Shown here: piece by piece, positions 36,695 through 44,322 of the stretch
How positions within the stretch are numbered: position 1 is the stretch's first letter
Layout of the letters: the number at the start of each line of letters is the position of its first letter
Assembly (NCBI RefSeq): GCF_000092645.1
Contig: NC_014165.1
Span: 62,001-126,000, forward strand
Direction of reading: 5' to 3'
Source: Thermobispora bispora DSM 43833
GTDB lineage: Bacteria > Actinomycetota > Actinomycetes > Streptosporangiales > Streptosporangiaceae
DNA length: 64,000 nucleotides
Program-made: the position numbers and the translations under genes
The notes under the pieces: model-generated
The model's database searches: none
The model's input: only the letters and a program-made list of their open reading frames with translations
Told to the model about the DNA's origin: nothing

Positions 36695-37426
36695 TCATGG
36701 GGCGTCGGGTGTGCTGCGCAGGGTGCGCAGCAGGTCGGAGGCGAGCTGGTTGGACACGCCCAGGTGGGCGCGGAGCTGGTCGCGGGTGATGGGTTTGCCG
36801 TGCTTGGCGCGGTGTTCGTCGGCCACGCGCCGGGCGAAGTCGACCAGCGCCGGGGACGGTCCCCGAGTGCCGTCCTTGCCGTGCTGACCGGCCCGGACGA
36901 GCGCCGGGGCCGGGGACGATGTGCCACCGGTCGGGGACGACGCCTCACTGGTCGGGGACGAGGCCGGGACGGTCGCGGACCCGGGGTCGGTGACCGGTGA
37001 GGACGCCGGGACGGCGGAGGGGACGAGGCGTGGACCAGAGGCGCGGCGCTCCAGCATGGAGACCGCGATGAGGAAGGCCCCGGCGGGGGTTCCGGCGGTC
37101 AGCCGGCCCCACAGGGTCGGTTCGGCCTGGTGGAGGTTTGCGGCCAGGGACAGGGCGATGCCGGCGACGAGGACGATGGTCGGCCAGGAGACCAGGCCGC
37201 GCTGGGTGCGTCCGGTTTTCTTGTCCCGCTGGCGTTCCCGGGCGGCCATGACGCAGGTCAGGTCGACGCAGACGGCCACGGCCCAGGACATCCACCCGGT
37301 TTGGCCGCTTTCTGCGGCGGTGTCGCGGATGTGGGTGAAGCTGCCTGCTCCGGCGATGGCGGCCAGGACGACGACCGGGCCGGTGTCGGCCAGCCGTACG
37401 GCCAGGCGGGACAAGATGCTGTTCAC
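36695..37426 (-). CDS. DUF2637-type membrane protein of the AICE
   Basis: A 243-residue protein. Four predicted transmembrane helices lie in the first ~130 residues (VVVLAAIAGAGSFTHI, WMSWAVAVCVDLTCVM, WPTIVLVAGIALSLAANL, PAGAFLIAVSMLE), followed by a Ser/Pro/Thr-rich linker and a C-terminal helical HTH-like segment (ITRDQLRAHLGVSNQLASDLLRTL). This matches the DUF2637 proteins of Streptomyces plasmids and AICEs, thought to aid intermycelial spread. GTG 37426 has AAAGGAGGG upstream. Confidence 0.8.
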   Translation of the reverse strand: MNSILSRLAVRLADTGPVVVLAAIAGAGSFTHIRDTAAESGQTGWMSWAVAVCVDLTCVMAARERQRDKKTGRTQRGLVSWPTIVLVAGIALSLAANLHQAEPTLWGRLTAGTPAGAFLIAVSMLERRASGPRLVPSAVPASSPVTDPGSATVPASSPTSEASSPTGGTSSPAPALVRAGQHGKDGTRGPSPALVDFARRVADEHRAKHGKPITRDQLRAHLGVSNQLASDLLRTLRSTPDAP

Positions 37427-37458
37427 GTAGGGTTTCCCTCCTTTCTGCGGTGGTGTGG

Positions 37459-38841
37459 TCAGGCGGCGATCTGGGGGTTTTCGCTCGCGGGGGCAAGGTC
37501 GTGGCCGAGGCCGGAGGTGGCGACCTGCGCCCATGAGGGGGTGAGGTGGGCGTAGGCGGTGGCGACCTGTTCGGCCACTGCGGTGGAGACGTAGCCGGAG
37601 CGGGCGCGGTACCAGCGGCCGTCGCTGCCGGTCACGACCGCGACGCCGGGCAGCTCGGGCGGGATGGACCGGGCGGCGACCAGGGCGTCGGGGTCGAGGT
37701 CGCCGAGGGTCATCACCGCGGTTTCCGGATCGTTGACGCGGTGGCAGACCCTGCCGCCGATCTGGGCGCGCAGCGCGGTCACGCCGGGGCCGAGGTCGGA
37801 GCCGATTCGCTGGCCGGACAGCACCAGGTGTATGCCGAAGGCGCGGCCGAGCTGGGCGATCCGCAGCAGGGCGGTAGCCGTACGGGTGACCTGGTCTTTT
37901 TCCGCCTTGTCGGCGGTCAGGAACAGTTCGGCGATCTCGTCGACCATCACCACGACCGGGATCGGCCGTGAGGCGTCCGGCAGTTGCCAGATGTCGCGGA
38001 CCGCAAGCCAGCGGCAGGCCAGCATCCGGGCGCCCATGACCCCGATCAGGTCGGCCAGAAGATCCAGGCACTCCCCGCGTGTGGTGGCGAGCGCGGTCAA
38101 CCTCGGCGTGTACGGCGACAGCTCCACCCCGCCTTTGAGGTCGAAGCCGACCAGGGCGACCGGTTGCGGGGCCAGGCCGACGATGAGCGCGTTGATCAGG
38201 TTCGACTTGCCCGATTGGGTCGCGCCCGCGTTCATCCAGTGCGGGATGAGCCGGAAATCCATCCGCCACGGGGCGCCGGTCTCCAGCACCCCCACCACCG
38301 GGCGGAGCAGGTCCTCGGCCCGCCACCCGTCCGGAGGCTCAACCGGAGCGACGGCGGGGATGACGTGTGCCAAAGGGTCGCGGTTGATCCCCTGCAGGGT
38401 GACCCGGCCGGGCCGGGAGCCGACCACGCGCACCGCCTCGATGCGCCAGGCGTGCGCGAGCCGGTCGCATACCTTGGCGTAGTCCTCGGGGATCTGCCCG
38501 TCGAGCAGGTGGAAGGTGACGCGGAAGCCGTGCCGCGTGGGCCGGGGCAGGCCCATCCACGGCTTGGTGTCGACGGCGACCCGTTGAAGGCGCCGCTTGA
38601 CGCGGACTACCCCGGTCGAGGAGACCAGGCCCGGCACGGTGGTGAACCACCAGCGGTTGCGCTTTTTGGTCAGACCGCAGCCGGAGGCCACGTGCCGCCA
38701 GGACCAGCGCAGCCATACTGCTTTGCACGGGAAGCCGAACAGGTACCAGTACGAGACCGGCGCCCACTGCCGCCAGCAGACCAGCACGAGCACCAAGGCA
38801 ACGGCGAGCAGAACGGGCCGAGGCACAGGCGGCAAGGGCAT
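37459..38841 (-). CDS. FtsK/SpoIIIE-type DNA translocase (TraB/TraSA-like)
   Basis: A 460-residue conjugation ATPase. Two N-terminal transmembrane helices (VLLAVALVLVLVCW, SYWYLFGFPC) precede the motor domain, with Walker A GATQSGKSN near residue 205 and Walker B VVVMVDEIAEL near 305. In AICEs one such hexameric protein moves double-stranded DNA between mycelia, with no relaxase or type IV machinery. The ATG overlaps the stop of the upstream gene. The long extension of the frame to 39228 is antisense noise. Confidence 0.92.
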   Translation of the reverse strand: MPLPPVPRPVLLAVALVLVLVCWRQWAPVSYWYLFGFPCKAVWLRWSWRHVASGCGLTKKRNRWWFTTVPGLVSSTGVVRVKRRLQRVAVDTKPWMGLPRPTRHGFRVTFHLLDGQIPEDYAKVCDRLAHAWRIEAVRVVGSRPGRVTLQGINRDPLAHVIPAVAPVEPPDGWRAEDLLRPVVGVLETGAPWRMDFRLIPHWMNAGATQSGKSNLINALIVGLAPQPVALVGFDLKGGVELSPYTPRLTALATTRGECLDLLADLIGVMGARMLACRWLAVRDIWQLPDASRPIPVVVMVDEIAELFLTADKAEKDQVTRTATALLRIAQLGRAFGIHLVLSGQRIGSDLGPGVTALRAQIGGRVCHRVNDPETAVMTLGDLDPDALVAARSIPPELPGVAVVTGSDGRWYRARSGYVSTAVAEQVATAYAHLTPSWAQVATSGLGHDLAPASENPQIAA

Positions 38842-39176
38842 CAGCCCACCCCCGCTCCGGCCGACCCCGCCGGAATGATGGACCGCGCTCGGTAGGCGAT
38901 GCCCCACCTGCCGGCCTGCTCCCAGATGGAGGCGGCCAGACCGACCGGGACCACCTCGTCCCCCGGAGCGATCTGCGGTTCGGGGGTGACGTAGACCTTG
39001 ACCAGCTCCATTCGGCCGGCTTCGTCCTCGACCAGGAGCGTGACCTCGTAGATCGGGTTGCCGTCGCGGTCCCGCTTGATCTCGCCGGTCTCCTTGCTTA
39101 CCAGGCGGGGCCGGGGTGCCTTCGCGCACGAGATGCGCAGCATGGAGACATCGACGGGGATGGGAATGGTGCGCAT
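38841..39176 (-). CDS. AICE protein of unknown function, first gene of the transfer operon
   Basis: A 111-residue protein with a mixed alpha/beta pattern and a stretch LVSKETGEIKRDRDGNPIYEV typical of beta-hairpin SCO-type AICE proteins that precede traB. ATG 39176 has AAAGGAG six bases upstream. Its stop overlaps the translocase start. A regulatory role similar to replication activators is possible but not shown. Confidence 0.72.
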   Translation of the reverse strand: MRTIPIPVDVSMLRISCAKAPRPRLVSKETGEIKRDRDGNPIYEVTLLVEDEAGRMELVKVYVTPEPQIAPGDEVVPVGLAASIWEQAGRWGIAYRARSIIPAGSAGAGVG

Positions 39177-39201
39177 GATCGACTCCTTTCTGACGCGTAC
39201 C

Positions 39202-39261
39202 ACTTGGCATCCATGGTGTTCTTAGCATTCCAAGTTGTCAAGGACTGCTAGGGCTACTTGG
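39202..39261. promoter_or_regulatory. Candidate operator of the KorSA-like repressor (three ACTTGG sites)
   Basis: ACTTGG occurs at 39202-39207 and 39256-39261 and in reverse (CCAAGT) at 39230-39235, within the 138-bp gap between the divergent transfer operon and the GntR gene. Such an arrangement suits autorepression plus control of the operon, as KorSA does in pSAM2. Confidence 0.5.
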
Positions 39262-39314
39262 TTGGCGCGAGGGCCGAGGTGTGCTGAACTTGTATGCGGA
39301 GAGGGAGACAAAGG

Positions 39315-39695
39315 ATGATCGAGAAGACCGGTCGGCCTGCTTACATGCAGATCGCCGACGAGCTACGCCGGCAGATCCGCAGCGGGTCGCTGCCGCCGGG
39401 TACGGCTCTGCCCTCGATCACCCAGCTCTGCCGCCGCTACGACGTCTCGGCGAGCGTCGTCAAAGCCGCGATCAGCGTGCTCCGCACCGAAGGGCTGATC
39501 GTCGGACAGCAAGGAAAAGGCGTGTTCGTCCGCGACCCAGGAAGCGCGGCCGGGCGGGAGGTCGCCGAGACTTCGGAGATCATGGAGCAGCTCGTCGAGA
39601 TCCGCGCCACGCTCCGGGATCTGAGGGAGCGGGTGGCTGATCTTGAGTCCGCAGTCTTCCAAGAGCCGAAGCGATCTGGTGAACGCGGCAAGTGA
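39315..39695 (+). CDS. GntR-family regulator, KorSA-like
   Basis: A 126-residue protein. Residues 1-75 form a GntR winged helix (YMQIADELRRQIRSGSLPPG, then LCRRYDVSASVVKAAISVL), and the tail is a coiled coil (EIMEQLVEIRATLRDLRERV) instead of a ligand-binding domain. The divergent position at the head of the transfer operon is that of KorSA, the pSAM2 repressor that keeps the element integrated. ATG 39315 has GAGGGA eight bases upstream. Confidence 0.85.
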   Translation: MIEKTGRPAYMQIADELRRQIRSGSLPPGTALPSITQLCRRYDVSASVVKAAISVLRTEGLIVGQQGKGVFVRDPGSAAGREVAETSEIMEQLVEIRATLRDLRERVADLESAVFQEPKRSGERGK

Positions 39696-39768
39696 TCTCT
39701 TCGAGTTCGGCGCGGATCGACTGCAGGTCAGCGATGATCCGCCGGGTGATTTCGTCGTTTATGTTCAC
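39580..39768 (-). CDS. Possible small coiled-coil protein antisense to the GntR gene end
   Basis: A 62-residue frame from GTG 39768 with a perfect AAGGAG four bases upstream. The N-terminal half is amphipathic (INDEITRRIIADLQSIRAEL). The 3' 116 bases overlap the GntR gene tail to tail. The ribosome site and composition favour a real gene; the antisense part and lack of a known family argue for caution. Confidence 0.42.
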   Translation of the reverse strand: MNINDEITRRIIADLQSIRAELEEITCRVHQIASALGRLRTQDQPPAPSDPGAWRGSRRAAP

Positions 39769-39960
39769 GACGCTCCTTGATGAGGCGATTCGGTGCTTCC
39801 TCACTTCGGGATACCGCTAGTTCACCGTGATCCGGGCCTTTTCTGTATCACGCACCCTTAACTAAGCTTCTTCACACCGTCTCATCATCGGTTTACACGA
39901 ACGTTTTCACACGCACGACCCCGAGCCCCGCCCTGAAAAGGGCAAACGCGAAAGGATGCG

Positions 39961-40998
39961 ATGAAGTCGACCCAGCGGCCCGGCTGGATACCCTCCCGGC
40001 TTCGGGAACACCGTGAAGCGCACGGACTGACCCTTGAGGCTGCGGGTGATCTGCTTCGGGAGACGGCGCGCCGTCATGGCTTGGCCGTGCCGGCAGCCAA
40101 CTTCCAAACCCTGTGGGGTCACGAGAACGGCTCGATATACCCCGGACCGCATTACCGGCGCGCCTACTGCCTGATGTATCGCGCCACCGAGCCCCAGCTT
40201 GGATTTCGGCCGCCCTTACCCGGCGAAACGGAAAAGGCGGAAATTATGATTTCCGATCTGCCCGCTCCCAGCGATCCCGCGGCCGATGAGGCCGCCGCTA
40301 AGGTCATCGAGGAGGCGGTGGCCAAGGCATCCGTGGGCGGCATCCAGCCCGACAACCCACAGCAAGTCGCCTTGCGCAACCGCATCGTCGACGCCTGGCG
40401 CAGGCGGCACGGCGGCGGCAGCCCGAGGCCGATCCTGACCCTGGTCGGCGGCTACGCCGGATCGGGCAAGACGGAGTTCTCCCGCTTCCTGTCCGACATC
40501 ACCGGATGGGCGTTCCTGGACAAGGACTCCCTCACCCGGTCGATGACGGAGCGCCTGCTCGTCTCGCTCGGTGGCGATCCTAACGACCGGCACAGTGAGC
40601 TGTACCTGACGGAGGTCCGCCCGCTGGAGTACCGGTTCCTGATGGAAGCCGCATGGGACAACCTCAACGCGGGCACCTCGGCCATCTTGTCCGCCCCGTT
40701 CATCGCCGAGCTCAACGATGAGGCGTGGTTCAAGCGGTTGGAGAACCGGTGCGCGGCCAAGGGCATCGACCTCGCCGCGATCTGGGTTCGCTGCGATGCC
40801 GAGTCCATGCGCGAGTACATCGAGTTCCGAGGGGCCGCCCGAGACGCCTGGAAGCTCGCCAACTGGGAGACATACCTTGCGGGGCTCGATCTCGAGGAAA
40901 GCCCGCCCACGGTGCACATCACCGTGGACAACCGGCTGGGTTCGGCGATCACCCTTGCCGACCAGACTCGACAGACGCTCAAGCGGATTCTGTCGTGA
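39961..40998 (+). CDS. HTH-P-loop kinase fusion (XRE-like plus AAA_33/zeta-like)
   Basis: A 345-residue protein. Residues about 10-75 resemble an XRE-type helix-turn-helix (LREHREAHGLTLEAAGDLL, NFQTLWGHENG). After a linker, a P-loop kinase domain of the AAA_33/zeta-toxin class starts near 155: Walker A GGYAGSGKTEFSR, then LDKDSLTRSMTERLL, and a lid-like Arg-rich segment (EYIEFRGAARDAW). It may phosphorylate a small molecule or RNA end. ATG 39961 has AAAGGA. It is translationally coupled to the next P-loop gene (GTGA). Similar pairs occur as AICE accessory genes. Confidence 0.75.
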   Translation: MKSTQRPGWIPSRLREHREAHGLTLEAAGDLLRETARRHGLAVPAANFQTLWGHENGSIYPGPHYRRAYCLMYRATEPQLGFRPPLPGETEKAEIMISDLPAPSDPAADEAAAKVIEEAVAKASVGGIQPDNPQQVALRNRIVDAWRRRHGGGSPRPILTLVGGYAGSGKTEFSRFLSDITGWAFLDKDSLTRSMTERLLVSLGGDPNDRHSELYLTEVRPLEYRFLMEAAWDNLNAGTSAILSAPFIAELNDEAWFKRLENRCAAKGIDLAAIWVRCDAESMREYIEFRGAARDAWKLANWETYLAGLDLEESPPTVHITVDNRLGSAITLADQTRQTLKRILS

Positions 40999-41621
40999 GC
41001 GCCCCGCCCGTCGGTGTTGGTTTGTACGGCCCGCCCTGCAGCGGCAAGAGCACCATCACCACCGCCCTGCACCAGCTCGACCCCCGATTCCGGCTGCTGC
41101 GCAAACTCAAGGTCGGCACCGGCCGAGCCGACGAGTACGACATGGTCACCGCCGAGCAGCTCGACCAGCTGCGCCGCGCCGGCCGCCTTCTGGTCCAGAC
41201 CTACCGCTACGGGAACATCTACGCCGTCGACCGGCGCCAGATCGAGGACATGAGCTCCGCCGGGCACGCGCCGGTCGTGCATATGGGGAACATCGCCGAC
41301 TTGCGTCGTCTGGTCGGCCGTACCCCGGACGCATGGCTGCGCGTGCTGCTGTGGGTGCCCCGCGAGGTGACCGAGCGGCGATCCAAAGACCGCGGTGACA
41401 CCGACACTGCCGAGCGCCTGAGGGCATGGGATGAGACCCTTGCCGACCTGACCGCCAACACCGACGAGGCGTTCTTTCACCTGCGGCTGTGCACCGATCG
41501 CCTGGACGCCGAGGCCGCCGCGAAGGAGATCATCACCGCCTTCCACGCGCTCACGAAGGCGGCTGAGCCTCGTACAGCGGGAGGCCGCCAGGAAGACGCG
41601 CCGGCACGCCGCAAGGAATGA
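40995..41621 (+). CDS. P-loop nucleotide kinase-like protein
   Basis: A 208-residue protein beginning with a Walker A (LYGPPCSGKSTIT) right at the N-terminus, then a guanylate-kinase-like middle (DEYDMVTAEQLDQLRRAGRLL, YRYGNIYAVDRRQIE, HMGNIADLRRL) and an Arg-rich lid (VTERRSKDRGD). The C-terminal 20 residues are disordered. The GTG start overlaps the stop of the HTH-kinase gene, so the two act together or in sequence. Substrate unknown. Confidence 0.72.
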   Translation: MSAPPVGVGLYGPPCSGKSTITTALHQLDPRFRLLRKLKVGTGRADEYDMVTAEQLDQLRRAGRLLVQTYRYGNIYAVDRRQIEDMSSAGHAPVVHMGNIADLRRLVGRTPDAWLRVLLWVPREVTERRSKDRGDTDTAERLRAWDETLADLTANTDEAFFHLRLCTDRLDAEAAAKEIITAFHALTKAAEPRTAGGRQEDAPARRKE

Positions 41622-41778
41622 GATCCGTACGCCACCAGGTGCCGCACCCGACACACCGGGCACCACTCGGAATGTCCTCACCGGGCGGAGACCAGCAGAC
41701 CTCATGATGAGCGCACCTCGCCACGGCCGCCCCTCGAGCACTGACGGCGCGCCGGATGCTGGGGAAGCCCTTCCCTGG

Positions 41779-42075
41779 TCATCGTGCTTGCCCTAGAAGG
41801 ATCTTCATCCACAGCTGTTCTGCCTCGGCGGCGCGAGTCCATTCGCTCTCGTGCACCAGCACCTCGTCTGAGCGGTAGAAACGCCGGATGAACCGCAAGC
41901 CGCCAGCCTGGCACAGCTCATAGACGATCGGCTGACAGTCGCAGGTGTGACCGCGGACCCGGATGCGGTCGGCACGCGGCCGGCTCTCGCGCCACTTCAC
42001 CCGCGTGTAGCCCTTCTGCGGCGCCGCCGGATGAAGGCCGGGACAGCTTTCAAGAAGCTCCGCAAGGTCATCCAC
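41779..42075 (-). CDS. Hypothetical protein of the AICE
   Basis: A 98-residue protein with a conserved-looking CDCQPIVYELC segment and basic/aromatic patches (RFIRRFYRSDEVLVHESEW). GTG 42075 starts four bases after the upstream gene's stop, with GAGGTGA upstream. It is second of a two-gene leftward unit divergent from the second GntR gene. No family recognised. Confidence 0.62.
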   Translation of the reverse strand: MDDLAELLESCPGLHPAAPQKGYTRVKWRESRPRADRIRVRGHTCDCQPIVYELCQAGGLRFIRRFYRSDEVLVHESEWTRAAEAEQLWMKILLGQAR

Positions 42076-42079
42076 CCGG

Positions 42080-42328
42080 TCACCTCGGCCGGCCCTTCGC
42101 CCCCTGCTCAGCGGCCAGCCGCGCGGCGATCTTCGCCTGTCTCTCCAGCTCGACCACCAGGGCGGATGCGTCGTCACCGCACACCGTCTGTTCCAGCCCG
42201 GCGTTCAACTGCTCGTAGCTCAGCGACGTGCCGCGTCGCGTGGCGTACCAAGCCCCTGGACCGGCTTCACTCGCGCCGCGCCAGATCACCCAGCCCGGGT
42301 ACTTGGCTGCTATCTGCTCAAGATCCAT
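42080..42328 (-). CDS. Hypothetical protein of the AICE
   Basis: An 82-residue protein with Trp/Tyr-rich N-half (YPGWVIWRGASEAGPGAWYATRR) and a helical C-half. This type is common next to GntR/HTH regulators in actinobacterial genomes, where it probably accompanies the regulator; function unknown. ATG 42328, GGGTAGCTGA just upstream. The intergenic operator at 42415-42430 is shared with the GntR gene. Confidence 0.68.
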   Translation of the reverse strand: MDLEQIAAKYPGWVIWRGASEAGPGAWYATRRGTSLSYEQLNAGLEQTVCGDDASALVVELERQAKIAARLAAEQGAKGRPR

Positions 42329-42386
42329 TCAGCTACCCGATCCATCCCATCAAGCAGACGCCATACCTGAGGTCAATGTAGCTAAA

Positions 42387-42430
42387 TACGTACATACGCG
42401 CAATCGGATGCACCTATGCTGCTACGTAGC
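42387..42430. promoter_or_regulatory. Promoter and palindromic operator of the second GntR gene
   Basis: TATGCT (42415-42420) is a plausible -10. It abuts the perfect 10-bp palindrome gctacgtagc (42421-42430), ten bases before the ATG. A second TACGTA lies at 42387-42392. No Shine-Dalgarno precedes the ATG, so the mRNA may be nearly leaderless and the repressor would sit on its own start site. Confidence 0.5.
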
Positions 42431-42439
42431 TTCGGCGCT

Positions 42440-42859
42440 ATGACGATCGATCCCAGCGCCGACCGCCCGGTCTACAAGCAGCTCGCCGACCTGATCCGGG
42501 CGCGCATCCAGTCGGGGGAGTACCGCCCCGGTCAGCGCCTCCCAGCCGAGAACGATTTCGTCGCCGAGTACGGCATTTCGCGTGACTCGGTGCGCCGTGC
42601 CATGGCCGTACTGAGGGGAGAGGGATTGATCGTGACGGAACTGCGCGGCTCACGCGTCCGCGAGGTCGGGGAGGCCGTCACCGTCTCGATTTCACCGGGT
42701 ACTCAGGTCGCCGCCCGCATGCCCACCGAGCCCGAGCGCAAGCAACTCGGGATTGCCGAAGGCGTCCCCATCCTGATCATCACCGAGCCGGACGGTGAGA
42801 CCCGCAAGCTCCCTGCAGACCGCACCATCATCGAGGCGAGCAAAGAACAGCAGGGTTAA
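42440..42859 (+). CDS. GntR-family regulator (second in the element)
   Basis: A 139-residue protein with an N-terminal GntR winged helix (VYKQLADLIRARIQSGEYRPGQ, FVAEYGISRDSVRRAMAVL). A short beta-rich C-terminal part (IAEGVPILIITEPDGETRKLP) reads like a truncated UTRA-type domain. It is divergent from a pair of hypothetical genes. ATG 42440 is used; the frame extends eight codons upstream. It probably regulates the divergent pair and itself. Confidence 0.82.
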   Translation: MTIDPSADRPVYKQLADLIRARIQSGEYRPGQRLPAENDFVAEYGISRDSVRRAMAVLRGEGLIVTELRGSRVREVGEAVTVSISPGTQVAARMPTEPERKQLGIAEGVPILIITEPDGETRKLPADRTIIEASKEQQG

Positions 42860-43338
42860 GACGGCGGCAGGAGCCCTCGAAAGCCTCCAGCGTCACCCAC
42901 CCGGTACCACAAGGAGCGCGCGAAACCGCATTCGTCTACGTCACTCCGCCAAGCCGAGCCTAGCCGCAGCGCGGAGCCTGCCGGATGAGAACTTTCTCTA
43001 CGTCGTCAAGCCGCCGCTTCGCGGCGGGAAAAGGACCCGCGGCACCCGAGAGAACGGGGAAGAGCTCAGCGCGGTCCGATGCGCCACTCAAACCCACGGT
43101 CGGCCAACTGCACGCGCCGAGCTGAGCCACCCTTGGGCCGCGAGCCCCGCCTTCGGCGGGCGTGCGGCCTCTCCGGGCCGAACCCGCCTCGGCGGGCGCG
43201 CCTCGTCCACAGGCGCGCGCAGCATTGTCGGCCTGGACATTGGGGCTCCGCCCCAAACCCCGGGGCCTCCGGCTCCGGGAAGCCCTCAAGATCATGAAGA
43301 AGCGTTCAGATTGTGCCCATGGGTGTGGGGGAGAGGCC

Positions 43339-43530
43339 CTGATCTTCCCGCCCGCCATCGACCCGGGCAAAGCCCAGCAGACCGGCTTCTACGGGTCAAG
43401 CCCGGCTGTGCAGGCAGGGCAACCGGCGCGCGTGGAAGGTCACGGGGGCAGGTACACGCGAAGCCGGGCTTGACCCTTCGTCACCGGCCTGCTGCCCCGG
43501 GGGCGGGTCGACGGCAGACGGGAAGATCAG
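43339..43530. repeat. Large imperfect inverted repeat, 69-bp arms
   Basis: Arms 43339-43407 and 43462-43530 are complementary without gaps at about 50 of 69 positions, with perfect blocks at the outer end (ctgatcttcccg), in the middle (cagcag, ccgg) and at the inner end (gggtcaagcccggct). The loop is 54 bases. Not coding. Confidence 0.72.
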
Positions 43531-43593
43531 AGATAGGTGCCGCACCTGGCGCGCGCATGCCGGGACCACTTGATGGCGTTCGCTTGGATCAGA

Positions 43594-43663
43594 GGATCAT
43601 CCCCGCGTGCGTGGGGAGCACGAGTAGCTTTTCGGCTGTATAGGCGTCGATAGGGATCATCCC
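43594..43663. CRISPR. Solitary type I-E-like CRISPR repeat-spacer unit (remnant)
   Basis: 43594-43621 has the hallmarks of an actinobacterial type I-E repeat: ggatcat, then a CCCCGCG/CGTGGGG hairpin, then agcac. After exactly 32 bases a second repeat begins (ggatcatccc, 43654-43663) and then diverges. No cas gene is in the window. One repeat and a half is weak evidence, but the sequence, hairpin and spacing all fit. Confidence 0.5.
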
Positions 43664-44206
43664 GGTAAATTGTGCGCAATGGTGGGTTGGTGGCGACCAG
43701 CCAGTCCGGGTTGGAGTGGACGTCGGCGTCTGTCTGCAGGTGCTGCAGGCATGTTGGTGAAGATGGCGTCGCCGGTGCGGAGCGCTTATCGGCCCTTGGG
43801 CGAGGTCGGCGCGTCGAAATTTTTGGCCACGTTGTACAACTAGATTCAACGTACGGACAACGGCCTGCTCCTCAGCCTCCCTGCCCACGGCACGCCAACC
43901 ACGCAATCGTCGGTCATCCAGCTACGGGCGGCCGAAGACAAGGCGCAGCAACAGCCTACCTCGCCAGCCTCGAACGCGTCTGGGCGATCGCACGGCCGCT
44001 CGGTGATTCGAACGGCTCCGCGCACTGCTCATGATCGAAAGCAACTCTTCTTCCCGTCGTCAAGGGCGGCGCTCCGGGCCTCCACGCGGCCAATCGTCCG
44101 CTTGGCGGTCGGGTATACGGCCTGGGACCGGGGCCCTGCCGCCGACGGCTCCGGGTCGCGCTGGACGTACGCACCATCAGTGACCCTAAGGGAGGTTGCG
44201 GAACCC

Positions 44207-44236
44207 TTGCCGTTGCATTCATGCCGCCTTTACGAT
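44207..44236 (+). promoter_or_regulatory. Candidate promoter of the cargo gene
   Basis: TTGCCG (44207-44212) and TACGAT (44231-44236) are separated by 18 bases, about 85 bases before the start codon of the AT-rich gene. By inspection only. Confidence 0.35.
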
Positions 44237-44322
44237 CTGCCATGCTGCGGCTGATCACCATGAGTGGTCAGGGGCGATTCGAGAGTTCATAAGGAACAGG
44301 GCCACGGTGAAAGGAGGTTGCG

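Larger units (their letters stand above)
42860..44322. other. 1.46-kb non-coding, structure-rich zone of the element
   Basis: No open frame with a ribosome site or recognisable family. It contains a series of short GC hairpins with TTC-type loops (43011-43027, 43146-43160, 43184-43197), a large imperfect inverted repeat (43339-43530), a CRISPR-like repeat-spacer unit (43594-43663), and the promoter of the cargo gene. In an AICE this is where a cis-acting transfer locus (clt) or origin could lie. Confidence 0.5.

Noticed and set aside
43672-44034. 120-codon frame in the element's non-coding zone
   Set aside because: No start signal and several equally good frames; no transposase or other motif.
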